From: Tsukamurella sp. 1534
GTDB taxonomy: Bacteria > Actinomycetota > Actinomycetes > Mycobacteriales > Mycobacteriaceae
Assembly: GCF_000312385.1 (NCBI RefSeq)
Contig: NZ_HE997628.1
Span: forward strand, 375,963-439,962
Reading direction: 5' to 3'
Length of the DNA: 64,000 nucleotides
Shown here: piece by piece, positions 45,932-53,996 of the stretch
How positions within the stretch are numbered: the stretch's first letter is position 1
Layout of the letters: each line of letters opens with the position of its first letter
Notes under the pieces: generated by a model
Database searches by the model: none
Told to the model about the DNA's origin: nothing
The model's input: only the letters and a program-made list of their open reading frames with translations
Program-made: the position numbers and the translations under genes

Positions 45932-46864
45932 GTGAGTGACCAAAGCCGGACCGTACTCGACCGCCTCGACGCCGTGCGCGCGAGCGGCCGAATGCCGTTC
46001 TCGGTGGAGTTCATGCCCCCGCGCGACGAGGCCGGCGAGGCCCGGCTGTGGCGCGCCGTCCGCACCTTCGAGCGGATGGACCCGGCCTTCGTGTCCATGA
46101 CCTACGGCGCCGGCGGGTCCACCCGGGACCGGACGGTCCGCGTCACCGGGGAGATCGCGGCGACCACCACGCTGCTGCCCGTCGCGCACCTCACCGCCGT
46201 GAACCACAGCATCTCCGAGCTGCGCGGCCTGATGGGCGCCTACGCCGACCAGGACGTGCGGAACGTGCTCGTGCTGCGCGGGGACCCGCCCGGCGACCCG
46301 CTGGGCGACTGGGTGCGGCACCCCGAGGGCGTCGAGCACGCCAACGAGCTGGTCGAGCTCGTGCGCGAGCTGGGCGAATTCCAGGTGGGAGTGGCGTCCT
46401 TCCCCGAGGGGCACCACCGGTCGCCGGACCGCGACACCGACGTGCGCTACTTCGTGCAGAAGCTCCGCGCCGGCGCCGACTACTCGATCACCCAGATGTT
46501 CTTCGACGTCGACGACTACCTGCGCCTGCGCGACGCCGTGGTCGCCGCGGACCCGGAGCAGGGCGCCAAGCCGCTCATCCCCGGGATCATGCCGATCACC
46601 TCGCTGAAGTCCGTGGTCCGCATGGCCGAGCTGTCGAACGCGAAGATCCCCGACGCGATGCGCGACGAGCTGCGCGCCGCCGCCGGCGACGGGCCCGAGG
46701 AGGACCGGGCCGCCGTCCGCGCCGCGGGTATCGACATCGCCACCCGGATGGCCGAGCGGCTCATCGCCGAGGGCGCCCCGGCGCTGCACTTCTGCACCCT
46801 GAACTTCGCGAAGGCCACCTCGGAGGTCCTCGACAACCTCTCGATGCTGCCCACGTCGGTGTAG
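45932..46864 (+). CDS. metF: methylenetetrahydrofolate reductase (MetF)
   Basis: 310 residues from GTG 45932. FAD-dependent MTHFR fold with SVEFMPPRDEAGEARLW, VSMTYGAGGSTRDRT, HLTAVNHSISEL, LRGDPP and FFDVDDY. Reduces 5,10-methylene-THF to 5-methyl-THF for methionine synthesis. Same place as Rv2172c. Mycobacterial homologues at this locus have been reported as unusual MTHFRs; no residue-level judgement is made here. Confidence 0.93.
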   Translation: MSDQSRTVLDRLDAVRASGRMPFSVEFMPPRDEAGEARLWRAVRTFERMDPAFVSMTYGAGGSTRDRTVRVTGEIAATTTLLPVAHLTAVNHSISELRGLMGAYADQDVRNVLVLRGDPPGDPLGDWVRHPEGVEHANELVELVRELGEFQVGVASFPEGHHRSPDRDTDVRYFVQKLRAGADYSITQMFFDVDDYLRLRDAVVAADPEQGAKPLIPGIMPITSLKSVVRMAELSNAKIPDAMRDELRAAAGDGPEEDRAAVRAAGIDIATRMAERLIAEGAPALHFCTLNFAKATSEVLDNLSMLPTSV

Positions 46865-46887
46865 CCGGCGGAACAGGAGGACGAGCG

Positions 46888-47829
46888 ATGACGTACGCGG
46901 ACCAGGCGGCGTGGCGGGCCGTCCAGGAGTACCTCCCGGCGGCCTACCGCCTGACCCCGGGCACCGAGCCCGCCGAGGAGTGGTGGGAGCACCGCGGGCA
47001 CCGCATCCACCTGGACGCGTACCGCGATCCCGACGCCGCGGTGAAGGTGATCCTGTTCCACGGCGTGGGCACCAACGGCCGGCAGATGTCGACCATCCTC
47101 GGCCGCCCGCTCGCGGACCGCGGGTTCGAGACCGTCGCGATCGACATGCCGACCTACGGCGTGACCGAGGTGGCGCCCGGCGCCAAGGTCACCTACGACG
47201 ACTGGGTGCGGATCGGTTCGGAGCTGGTCGACGCCGAGCGCGCGAAGGACGACCGCCCCGTGGTGCTCTACGGACTGTCCGCGGGCGGCATGGAGACCTA
47301 CCACGTGGCGTCGATCAACCGCGGGATCGCCGGCATCGTCGGCATGACCTTCCTCGACCAGCGGTCACCGAAGGTGCGGCGCGACACCGCTTTCGACCCG
47401 GTCACCGGGACACTGGGCGCGCCCGTCATGAAGGCGCTCGCGCGCACGCCGCTGCGCTCGGCGCGGGTCCCGATGCGGCTGGTGAGCAAGATGCGCGCCC
47501 TGGTCAACGACCCGGGCGCGAAACGCGCCTGCTACGCCGACCGCACGTCGGCCGGCAATCTGGTGTCGGTCGCGTTCCTCGACTCGTACCTCAACCACGT
47601 CCCCGCCGTGGAGCCGGAGGACTTCGACACCTGCCCGGTGCTCCTCACCCAGCCTTCCGCCGACCGGTGGACGCCCCTCGCGCTCTCGACGCCGTTCCTC
47701 GACCGCATCACCCGCGTCCCGGTCACCGTCGTCCCGCTCGAGAACGCCGGGCACTACCCGCTCGAACAGCCCGGGCTGGACCGGATGGTCGACGCCGTCG
47801 CGGAGTTCGCGGCGGCCGCCGGGACCTGA
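46888..47829 (+). CDS. alpha/beta hydrolase
   Basis: 313 residues from ATG 46888, with AGGAGG six bases upstream. Alpha/beta-hydrolase core: oxyanion region LFHGVGTNGRQM, nucleophile elbow YGLSAGGMETY (Ser at about 133), acid/His region PSADRWTPL and ENAGHYPLEQPG (His near the C-terminus). No signal peptide. Esterase or lipase-like; substrate unknown. It follows metF by 23 bases, so may share its transcript, and faces lppM with a three-base gap between stops. Confidence 0.88.
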   Translation: MTYADQAAWRAVQEYLPAAYRLTPGTEPAEEWWEHRGHRIHLDAYRDPDAAVKVILFHGVGTNGRQMSTILGRPLADRGFETVAIDMPTYGVTEVAPGAKVTYDDWVRIGSELVDAERAKDDRPVVLYGLSAGGMETYHVASINRGIAGIVGMTFLDQRSPKVRRDTAFDPVTGTLGAPVMKALARTPLRSARVPMRLVSKMRALVNDPGAKRACYADRTSAGNLVSVAFLDSYLNHVPAVEPEDFDTCPVLLTQPSADRWTPLALSTPFLDRITRVPVTVVPLENAGHYPLEQPGLDRMVDAVAEFAAAAGT

Positions 47830-47832
47830 ACC

Positions 47833-48588
47833 TCAGCGGTTCAGCTTCTCCCGCAGCCACTGGGGGAGCTCGATCAGCGACTCCTGCTCCGCGGTCTCCT
47901 GGCCCGGCTTGGGGCTGCGGTCGCGGCGCACGTACGCGATCGCGCCGACCACGGCCGCGGTGAGGAACGAGACCAGCGCCGTGATCCACGCCCACAGGGT
48001 GAACGACGCGATCGACGGGTCCGCGTAATCGGCCTCGGCCGTCATCGACGCCGAGGTGCCCGCGTTGAGCGTCCAGGTCACCAGATCGTCGCTCTCCTGC
48101 TGCCCGTTGGTCGCCGTGATCGGGCCGGGGAACTGCACCGACACCACGATCGCCGCGGAGTTCGGCGACAGTGAGGAGAGGTCGGCGGTGCCCGAGAGCA
48201 CCACCGTCTCGCCGGTGCGCTGCACGCGCATCTTGATCGACGCCGCCGTGGTCTCGAACGCCTGCGAGACCACCTCGCCGAGCTGGTTGAACTGGCCGAA
48301 GGTGATCTGCTGGAACACCATCTGGGTGCCCACCTTGCCGTTCGAGTCGTACGGCTGCACCTCCGCGAGCCCGCGCATCTCGCCGGGGGTCGTCATCTGC
48401 GGCCCCTTCGGATCGGCGTCCGGGGTCTGCGCGGCGACGATCTTGCCCGACATGCGGTCGCCGGGGCCGGGGCTCGCGCAGGCGGCGGGCGCAGCCACCG
48501 CCAGTAGCAGGGCGACGACCGCGAGCAGCCTGGCCGGGCGGAACCGAGCGGAACGGACGGCGGCGGTGCGGGAGTTCACAGACGCCAT
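47833..48588 (-). CDS. lppM: LppM-family membrane lipoprotein
   Basis: 251 residues from ATG 48588, overlapping the upstream oxidoreductase gene by 13 bases. A signal with a Cys (AACASPG, about 38) suggests a lipoprotein. A beta-rich LppM domain (about 45-200), a transmembrane helix (about 205-230) and a charged cytoplasmic tail follow. In M. tuberculosis LppM (Rv2171) affects host-cell entry and phagosome traffic through lipid binding. Translational coupling to the oxidoreductase is implied. Confidence 0.85.
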   Translation of the reverse strand: MASVNSRTAAVRSARFRPARLLAVVALLLAVAAPAACASPGPGDRMSGKIVAAQTPDADPKGPQMTTPGEMRGLAEVQPYDSNGKVGTQMVFQQITFGQFNQLGEVVSQAFETTAASIKMRVQRTGETVVLSGTADLSSLSPNSAAIVVSVQFPGPITATNGQQESDDLVTWTLNAGTSASMTAEADYADPSIASFTLWAWITALVSFLTAAVVGAIAYVRRDRSPKPGQETAEQESLIELPQWLREKLNR

Positions 48589-50162
48589 CGTGCCAGGTGC
48601 CCCAGGTCGCGGGCGAGCAGCCGCGCCGCGATCCGCCCGCTGGAACCGTTCACGCCGCCGCCCGGGTGCATGGAGGCGCCCGCCAGCGCCAGCCCCGGCG
48701 CCCCCGGGACGCGCGCTCCGGCCAGCTCGGGGAGCGGCCGGAACAGCAGCATGTTGTGCAGCGCCATCTCGACGTGCATCACGTTGCCGCCGAGCAGCCC
48801 CAGCTCGGACTCCAGGGTCGACGGTGTCTGCACGTACCTGTGCTCGACGGCGTCCGCGAACCCCGGCGCCCACTGCTGCGTCTCCGCGACGATCCGGTCG
48901 GCCTCCCGCTCCGCGACGTCGCTCCAGTCGCGCCGCGCGCCCGGGCCGCCCAGGGCGTACGGGTACCACTGCGCCCACAGGGTGGTGTTGTGCCGCCCGG
49001 CCGGCGCGATCGACGGGTCCAGGCCGGAGAACGTCATCGCCAGCACTGCGGGCCGGCGCGGCGGGTCGCCGGCCAGCATGTCCCCGCGGGCGCGCGCGAG
49101 GTGGCCGCGGTCCGCGGTGAGCAGGCCGAGCCCGGCCTGGTCCGCGAGCGGCACCCCGTCGAACGCGGGCGGCGCCGTGGTGCCCAGCCGCAGCACCATC
49201 CCGACGCCGGGGCCCACCTGGATCCCTCGCCGCCAGCCGGCGATCCGGCCCGCGTCGTAGCCGCCGCGTTCGAGCAGGCCGAGCGTGGTGAGGATGTGGC
49301 ACCCCGCGAGCACGGTGCGGGCCCGGACCGTGCGGTCACCGTCGGGCGTGGCGACGGTGACCCGCCATGCCCGGCCCTCCCGGCACAGCGCGGTGACGGG
49401 GGAGTCGAGGGCGACGGTGCCGCCGTCGGACGCCAGGCGGCTGATCAGGGCGGCCGTGAGCGCGCCGCTGCCGCCGACCGCCCGGCCCGGCGGGAGGGTG
49501 TGCATGAGCGCCGCGAAGCCGACCATCGGCGCCGTGCCGGGCTCGCTCATCGCGGGACCGGACTGCGCGCCGAACCACGCCAGCGCGGCCTTGAGGCGCT
49601 CGTCGTCGAAGTACTCGTCGAGCAGCTGATCGCCCGACGCGAGGTAGGTGCGGGACATCCTGGTCAGGCTCGCGCGACCCTTGGTGGGCCAGAAGGCGCG
49701 GCCGAGCCGCGCGGCGCTGGGGGAGGAGCCGAACGCGGCCATGGTGGCCCGCGCGCGGGGCGTCCAGTCCGCGACGAAACGACGGTACGCGGCCGCCTCC
49801 CGCGCCCCGCACGCCGCGGCGACCGACTCCGCGGTCGCGTCGAGATCGGTGCGGAAGACGATGGGCGGGGCGTCCGTGCCGGGAGGGGTGGGCGCGAACG
49901 CCCACGGATCGCACTCCAGGTAGCGCAGGCCGTGCGCGGCCAGGTCCAGCTCCTCGGCGATGCCCGTGTGCCGGAACATCAGGTGCGCCGACGATCCCCG
50001 GTCCACCCGGTAGCCCGGGAACCGTTCGACGGTGCTGACCGCCCCGCCGGGCACCCCGTCCGCCTCGAAGACCGCCACGTCGCGGCCCTGCGCGGCGAGG
50101 AGGGCGGCGCCGACCAGGGCGTTGTGGCCGGAGCCCACCACTGCGACGTCGATCGTTCCCAT
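48576..50162 (-). CDS. phytoene dehydrogenase-like FAD-dependent oxidoreductase
   Basis: 528 residues from ATG 50162. N-terminal FAD-binding GxGxxG (VVGSGHNALVGAALL), a second strand with Asp/Glu (VAVFEADGVPGGAV), and the C-terminal FAD contact GASMHPGGGVNGSSG (about 495-510). CrtI/RetSat-type amine-oxidase superfamily. Substrate unknown; carotenoid-type desaturase, isomerase or PIM/menaquinone-side enzymes are all possible. Inserted between lppM and the GNAT gene relative to M. tuberculosis; it may use products of the IdsA2-like synthase 3 kb away (speculative). Confidence 0.85.
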   Translation of the reverse strand: MGTIDVAVVGSGHNALVGAALLAAQGRDVAVFEADGVPGGAVSTVERFPGYRVDRGSSAHLMFRHTGIAEELDLAAHGLRYLECDPWAFAPTPPGTDAPPIVFRTDLDATAESVAAACGAREAAAYRRFVADWTPRARATMAAFGSSPSAARLGRAFWPTKGRASLTRMSRTYLASGDQLLDEYFDDERLKAALAWFGAQSGPAMSEPGTAPMVGFAALMHTLPPGRAVGGSGALTAALISRLASDGGTVALDSPVTALCREGRAWRVTVATPDGDRTVRARTVLAGCHILTTLGLLERGGYDAGRIAGWRRGIQVGPGVGMVLRLGTTAPPAFDGVPLADQAGLGLLTADRGHLARARGDMLAGDPPRRPAVLAMTFSGLDPSIAPAGRHNTTLWAQWYPYALGGPGARRDWSDVAEREADRIVAETQQWAPGFADAVEHRYVQTPSTLESELGLLGGNVMHVEMALHNMLLFRPLPELAGARVPGAPGLALAGASMHPGGGVNGSSGRIAARLLARDLGHLARWRL

Positions 50163-50166
50163 GAGG

Positions 50167-50763
50167 TCAGGGGAGCGGGAGATCGCGGCCGAGGACGGCG
50201 AAGGGACGCGGGTCGCCCGAGAAGCGGAAGTCGCGCAGCACGTCCTGGAATCCGGTGCGCCGATACAGCCGCCACGCCCGGTTCTCCTCGGCCGGCACCT
50301 CCGGGGTGGACAGCAGGACCCGCGGCTCGGGCCGGTCGCGGAGCAGCGCCGCGAGGAGCGCGGCCCCCACGCCGTGCCCCTGCGCCGTGGGATGCACGTG
50401 CAGTTCGGTCAGTTCGAAGTAGTCGTCGGCCACCGCGGCGACGCCCTGCCGGCTCAGCCCCCGTTGGCCGAGCCCGATCCGCAGCTGCCGGTTCCACCAC
50501 TGGTCCCCGGCGCCGCTGTAGCCGTACGCGATGCCCACCAGGTGATCCACGACGCGGCCGTCGCGGCCGGGCAGGGGCGCGATCGCCCCGAACGCGGTGT
50601 AGCCCGGCCGGGACAGGTGTTCGCGCCACATGGGCAGGCGGTGCGCCTCGGTTCCGGCGGGGTACTCCATGGCGGCGACGTAGATCTGCAGCGCCGCCGG
50701 CAGCCACAGGGTGGCGTCGTGCGGAGACAGGGCCTGGACCCGCGGTGCCGTCCCTGCGCTCAC
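50167..50763 (-). CDS. GNAT-family N-acetyltransferase, Rv2170-like
   Basis: 198 residues from GTG 50763 with GGGGAAGG upstream. GNAT fold: TELHVHPTAQGHGVGAALLAALL (acetyl-CoA pyrophosphate loop Q/R-x-x-G-x-G/A), then the RLYRRTGFQD beta-strand 5 pattern. Rv2170 has been reported to acetylate isocitrate dehydrogenase; whether that holds here is unknown. First gene of GNAT-oxidoreductase-lppM. A TAATAT hexamer at 50808-50803, overlapping the divergent promoter, would give a 33-base leader. Confidence 0.87.
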   Translation of the reverse strand: MSAGTAPRVQALSPHDATLWLPAALQIYVAAMEYPAGTEAHRLPMWREHLSRPGYTAFGAIAPLPGRDGRVVDHLVGIAYGYSGAGDQWWNRQLRIGLGQRGLSRQGVAAVADDYFELTELHVHPTAQGHGVGAALLAALLRDRPEPRVLLSTPEVPAEENRAWRLYRRTGFQDVLRDFRFSGDPRPFAVLGRDLPLP

Positions 50764-50778
50764 GAGTTCGCCTTCCCC

Positions 50779-50806
50779 TTGACGTGTCGGTGCTCCACGC
50801 TATATT
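50779..50806 (+). promoter_or_regulatory. strong sigma-70-type promoter (TTGACG-N16-TATATT)
   Basis: TTGACG (50779-50784) and TATATT (50801-50806), 16 bases apart, in a window where -35 consensus matches are rare. Start expected near 50813, inside the palindrome at 50811-50834. Points to the HEPN gene; the near-symmetrical CTATATTAG also offers TAATAT to the divergent GNAT operon. Confidence 0.8.
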
Positions 50807-50810
50807 AGAA

Positions 50811-50834
50811 GTGATCGAATAACCGTTCGATCAC
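50811..50834. promoter_or_regulatory. LexA (SOS) box-like palindrome
   Basis: GTGATCGAA, six-base spacer, TTCGATCAC: a perfect nine-base inverted repeat. Its centre TCGAAT-AACC-GTTCGA matches the actinobacterial LexA operator TCGAAC-N4-GTTCGA in 11 of 12 defined bases. It covers the predicted transcription start of the plus-strand promoter and the -10/-35 spacer of the minus-strand one, so a bound repressor should silence both directions. Confidence 0.75.
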
Positions 50835-51001
50835 GGGCCATCGGATTGGCGCACACGTTCTGGCGCCGGTTCGTACCGCCGTCCGGGCCGCCGGCGGGGC
50901 TGGCACGGAACGAGGGAAGCGTTGAAGTGTCAGTCCCGTCCGGTACAACAACGGCAGAAGCTCCGGATCGGCCGGAGCGCGAGGCAGTGAGGAGGAGCGT
51001 C

Positions 51002-51415
51002 ATGACGTCGTCGGTCGCACGCATCGGTCACGTCGGGTCGGGCCGCAAGGTCGGCGAGTCCGGGGCCGCACGCATCCTCGATCGCGCGGACCAGTTCCTC
51101 GCCCGCGCCGGTGGGTCGCCCGCGCCCGCGGATCAGTACCGCGAGATCTACCACGCGGCCCTGCGCGGCGCCGCCGCGCTCCTCGCGGCCCGGGAGACGG
51201 GGGTGCGCCGCCCCACCCGGAACGCATGGCTGCGCCTCGCCAAGGCCGCGCCCGGCTACGCGGAGTGGGTGGCCTACTTCACGTCGGTGTCCGGCGTGGT
51301 CGCCGCCCTGGAGACGTCGGCGCGCACGGTCACCGCGGAGGAGGTCGCCACGCTGCACGGGCGGGTGCAGACCTTCCTGAACCAGGTCGAAGCGGACCTC
51401 GCGCCCGCCGCCTGA
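51002..51415 (+). CDS. SAV_6107-family HEPN domain protein
   Basis: 137 residues from ATG 51002 with GAGGAG six bases upstream; an in-frame GTG at 50927 would add 25 Pro/Glu-rich residues. An all-helical HEPN-like block (ARILDRADQFLARAG, REIYHAALRGAAALLAARE, then ALETSARTVTAEEVATLHGRVQ) fits the SAV_6107 group. The RX4-6H catalytic signature of HEPN RNases is not seen, so nuclease activity is doubtful. The 238-base leader region starts with a strong promoter and a LexA-like box. Confidence 0.75.
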   Translation: MTSSVARIGHVGSGRKVGESGAARILDRADQFLARAGGSPAPADQYREIYHAALRGAAALLAARETGVRRPTRNAWLRLAKAAPGYAEWVAYFTSVSGVVAALETSARTVTAEEVATLHGRVQTFLNQVEADLAPAA

Positions 51416-51519
51416 GGTCACATCCGGGGTAATTGTCCCCAGGTAGGTGGTCGCGCGGTCGCAAGCCTCGTATCATGAAGGGAAGAGTTGGAACCCTACG
51501 AGTGCTGAAGGAGGGGAAC

Positions 51520-51936
51520 GTGCCACTCTCCGAGCACGAGCAGCGCATGCTCGACCAGATCGAGAGCGCGCTCTACGCAGAGGATCCGAAGTTCGCGTCG
51601 AACGTCCGGGGCGGCCGTTTCGGTGGCGCGACGGGTAAGCGCCGGGTATTCGCCGCGATCGGCTTCGCGGTCGGATTGATGCTGCTCATCGCAGGCATGT
51701 TGCTGGGCAAGGTGGAATACACCGTGATCGTGGGCATCGCGGGATTCCTGCTGATGTTCGGCTCGGTGGTCTACGCCCTGTGGTCCGGTTCGGATAAGGG
51801 GCCGCGCGGCACCGTCGAAGCCGACGGCACCGTTCGCGCACCGTCGGGCAAGGGGGCCAAGCGCGGGAAGTCCGCGAAGGCCTCCGGCCAGTCCTTCGTC
51901 GCCCGGATGGAGGAGCGGTTCCGCCGCCGCTTCTAG
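51520..51936 (+). CDS. DUF3040 membrane protein, Rv2169c-like
   Basis: 138 residues from GTG 51520, preceded by AAGGAGGGG. An N-terminal SEHEQRMLDQIESALYAEDPKF helix is diagnostic of DUF3040. Two transmembrane helices (about 48-66 and 71-90) are followed by a basic tail. Conserved next to mraZ in mycolata; function unknown. TATCAT at 51471-51476 is a probable -10. It is in the same direction as mraZ, but a strong terminator separates them. Confidence 0.9.
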   Translation: MPLSEHEQRMLDQIESALYAEDPKFASNVRGGRFGGATGKRRVFAAIGFAVGLMLLIAGMLLGKVEYTVIVGIAGFLLMFGSVVYALWSGSDKGPRGTVEADGTVRAPSGKGAKRGKSAKASGQSFVARMEERFRRRF

Positions 51937-51962
51937 CGACGAGGTGCTCCGCATGACGGCCT

Positions 51963-52000
51963 GAGAGCCGCCGACCCGATGGTCGGCGGCTCTTTTCGTT
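51963..52000 (+). terminator. Rho-independent terminator after the DUF3040 gene
   Basis: Perfect 12-base arms (GAGCCGCCGACC and complement) around a CGAT tetraloop, then TTTTCGTT. Best terminator in the window. It isolates the dcw operon from upstream transcription. Confidence 0.92.
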
Positions 52001-52057
52001 GCGCTCTGCGTGAACACGCGTCCCGTCGCGCGTCGTCACGGCGCCTCGTCGGCGGAT

Positions 52058-52095
52058 CCCCACTTCTCCCCACCGCGATTCCCCACATCTCCCCA
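52058..52095 (-). promoter_or_regulatory. CCCCA cluster (TGGGG boxes on the minus strand), possible MraZ sites
   Basis: CCCCA at 52058, 52068, 52081 and 52091: two pairs with exact ten-base periodicity. On the minus strand these are TGGGG boxes like the ones ahead of mraZ. A further pair (CCCCA at 52205 and GACCA at 52215) follows. No start codon is near in that direction. All lie in the 449-base gap 51937-52385, which otherwise holds only the terminator, a TAGTCT -10 (52327-52332) and the mraZ leader. Confidence 0.45.
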
Positions 52096-52271
52096 CTCCG
52101 GTTCCGGGGTGGGTCCACAGCATCTCTGTCGCCACACCCGTCACGCCGGTTCTGCACGTCGGCGAAAGTGTGACGTACTCCGCCACGCCCGGGCGTCGCG
52201 CTTCCCCCACTTTCGACCACGCATGTGACCTGCGATGACTCTGAGAATCTTCTGCGAAACGCGCCGCGATG

Positions 52272-52306
52272 TGGTTGAAAGTGGCGAATGGTGGGGTAAT
52301 GTGGGG
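52272..52306 (+). promoter_or_regulatory. MraZ operator: four TGG(N)2 boxes at ten-base spacing
   Basis: TGGTT (52272), TGGCG (52282), TGGGG (52292) and TGGGG (52302), each separated by five bases, which is the arrangement bound by the MraZ ring in other bacteria (TGGGN with five-base gaps). Lies just upstream of a TAGTCT hexamer (52327-52332) and 80 bases from the mraZ ATG, so autoregulation of the dcw operon is expected. Confidence 0.75.
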
Positions 52307-52385
52307 CGCACTGGAGAGAGAGGCGATAGTCTGAAGGCTCGATCCAGTGACACACCCCTATCGGGGGAGGCGGGAGGTTGCCGTG

Positions 52386-52817
52386 ATGTTCACGGGTACC
52401 TACACGCCGAAGCTCGATGACAAGGGACGGCTCACCCTCCCCGCGAAGTACCGCGAGGAACTGGCGGGGGGACTGACGATCACGAAAGGACAGGATCGAA
52501 GCCTCACGGTGTACCCGAAGGCGGAGTTCGAGCGCATCGCCGAGAAGGCGGATGCCATCGAATGGACCGACCCCGCGGGACGCGCCTTCTACCGCAACTT
52601 CTTCGCCAGCTCGGACGATCAGCGGCCCGACTCCCAAGGTCGGATCTCGCTCACGGCCGATCACCGTCGTTACGCAGGACTGACCAAGGAATGCGTCGTC
52701 GTCGGATCGCGGAGGTTCCTGGAGATCTGGGACGCGGAGGCGTGGGACGCCTACCAGGCACAGCACGAAGACGACTACGCGCAGCCGCAGTCCGAATCGC
52801 TCAAGGCGATCTTCTAG
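52386..52817 (+). CDS. mraZ: transcriptional regulator MraZ
   Basis: 143 residues from ATG 52386, with GGGAGG eight bases upstream; GTG 52383 directly before it is an alternative. Two SpoVT/AbrB-like repeats: [21 protein letters not shown] and [17 protein letters not shown]. MraZ forms a ring that binds TGGGN repeats at its own promoter; four such boxes lie at 52272-52306. First gene of the dcw cluster. Confidence 0.96.
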   Translation: MFTGTYTPKLDDKGRLTLPAKYREELAGGLTITKGQDRSLTVYPKAEFERIAEKADAIEWTDPAGRAFYRNFFASSDDQRPDSQGRISLTADHRRYAGLTKECVVVGSRRFLEIWDAEAWDAYQAQHEDDYAQPQSESLKAIF

Positions 52818-52988
52818 CCGCCGCCGAACAGGCCGGCGGCGAAGCAGGACGAGGTGGACCGAGGCCTGCGCCCGAACGGCCCTGACGTACTTCCCCAACG
52901 CCAGGTACGGATCGGGCGGGGACCCCGCTTCATCTTCTCTGCACCCACCCACACCGCAAACGCCATCGCCACGTGCCCTGGAGGAGCC

Positions 52989-53996
52989 ATGCCCGAAGCC
53001 GGTGAGGATCACGGCCATGTGCCGGTCCTGGCGACCCGGGTCCGCGATCTGCTGGCGCCGGCGCTCGCCGAGACGGGTGCGGTCTACGTCGACGCCACCC
53101 TCGGCGCCGGCGGCCACTCCGAGCTCATGCTCGAATCCTTCCCCGGCGTCCGGGTGGTCGGCCTCGACCGCGACACCGACGCCCACGCGATCGCCGGCGA
53201 GCGACTGGCCCGGTTCGGCGACCGCTTCGTCCCGGTGCACACCCGCTACGACGGGATGTCCGACGCCCTCGCCGGTCTCGGCATCGGCGACCGCGGCGGC
53301 TGCGGGGGAGTGCAGGCGATCCTGTTCGACCTCGGCGTCTCCTCCATGCAGCTCGACCGCGCGGACCGCGGCTTCGCCTACTCCGTGGACGCCCCGCTCG
53401 ACATGCGGATGAACCCGGAGGACCCGCTCACCGCGGCCGACGTGCTCAACACCTACTCGCACGGCGACCTCGCCCGGATCCTGCAGCGCTACGGCGAGGA
53501 GCGGTTCGCCGGCAAGATCGCCTCCGCCGTGCTCCGGGAGCGCGAGAAGGAGCCGTTCACCACCAGCGGCCGCCTCGTCGAGCTGCTGTACGCCACCATC
53601 CCCGCCCCGGCGCGCCGCACCGGCGGGCACCCGGCCAAGCGCACCTTCCAGGCCCTCCGGATCGAGGTGAACGCGGAGCTCGCCTCACTCGAGGCCGCCG
53701 TACCCCAGGCGCTCGACGCCCTCGCCCCCGGCGGCCGCGTCGTGTTCCTCAGCTACCAGTCGCTCGAGGACCGCATCGTCAAATCCGCTCTCGCGGAGAG
53801 GACGCGGTCCACGACCCCGGCCGGGCTGCCGATGGACCTGCCCGGCACCGGCGCCACCTTCGAGCTGCTCACGCGCGGCGCCGAACGCGCCACCGACGAC
53901 GAGATCGCCGAGAACCAGAGGGCCGCCCCCGTCCGCATGCGGGCGGCCCGCCGCCTCGACACCCCGACCACCACCACCGCGAGGAGCGCGCGATGA
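52989..53996 (+). CDS. rsmH: 16S rRNA (cytosine1402-N4)-methyltransferase RsmH
   Basis: 335 residues from ATG 52989 (GGAGG upstream). SAM-binding [37 protein letters not shown], and [18 protein letters not shown], all RsmH signatures. Methylates N4 of C1402 in the ribosomal P site. The 171-base gap after mraZ contains a CCGCCG/CGGCGG stem-loop but no gene. Confidence 0.97.
   Translation: MPEAGEDHGHVPVLATRVRDLLAPALAETGAVYVDATLGAGGHSELMLESFPGVRVVGLDRDTDAHAIAGERLARFGDRFVPVHTRYDGMSDALAGLGIGDRGGCGGVQAILFDLGVSSMQLDRADRGFAYSVDAPLDMRMNPEDPLTAADVLNTYSHGDLARILQRYGEERFAGKIASAVLREREKEPFTTSGRLVELLYATIPAPARRTGGHPAKRTFQALRIEVNAELASLEAAVPQALDALAPGGRVVFLSYQSLEDRIVKSALAERTRSTTPAGLPMDLPGTGATFELLTRGAERATDDEIAENQRAAPVRMRAARRLDTPTTTTARSAR

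Noticed and set aside
44819..46789. 656-codon minus frame suggesting a large fusion with the prenyl synthase
   Set aside because: The first 294 codons are antisense to metF. The real start is ATG 45907, where the synthase motifs begin and a promoter is present.
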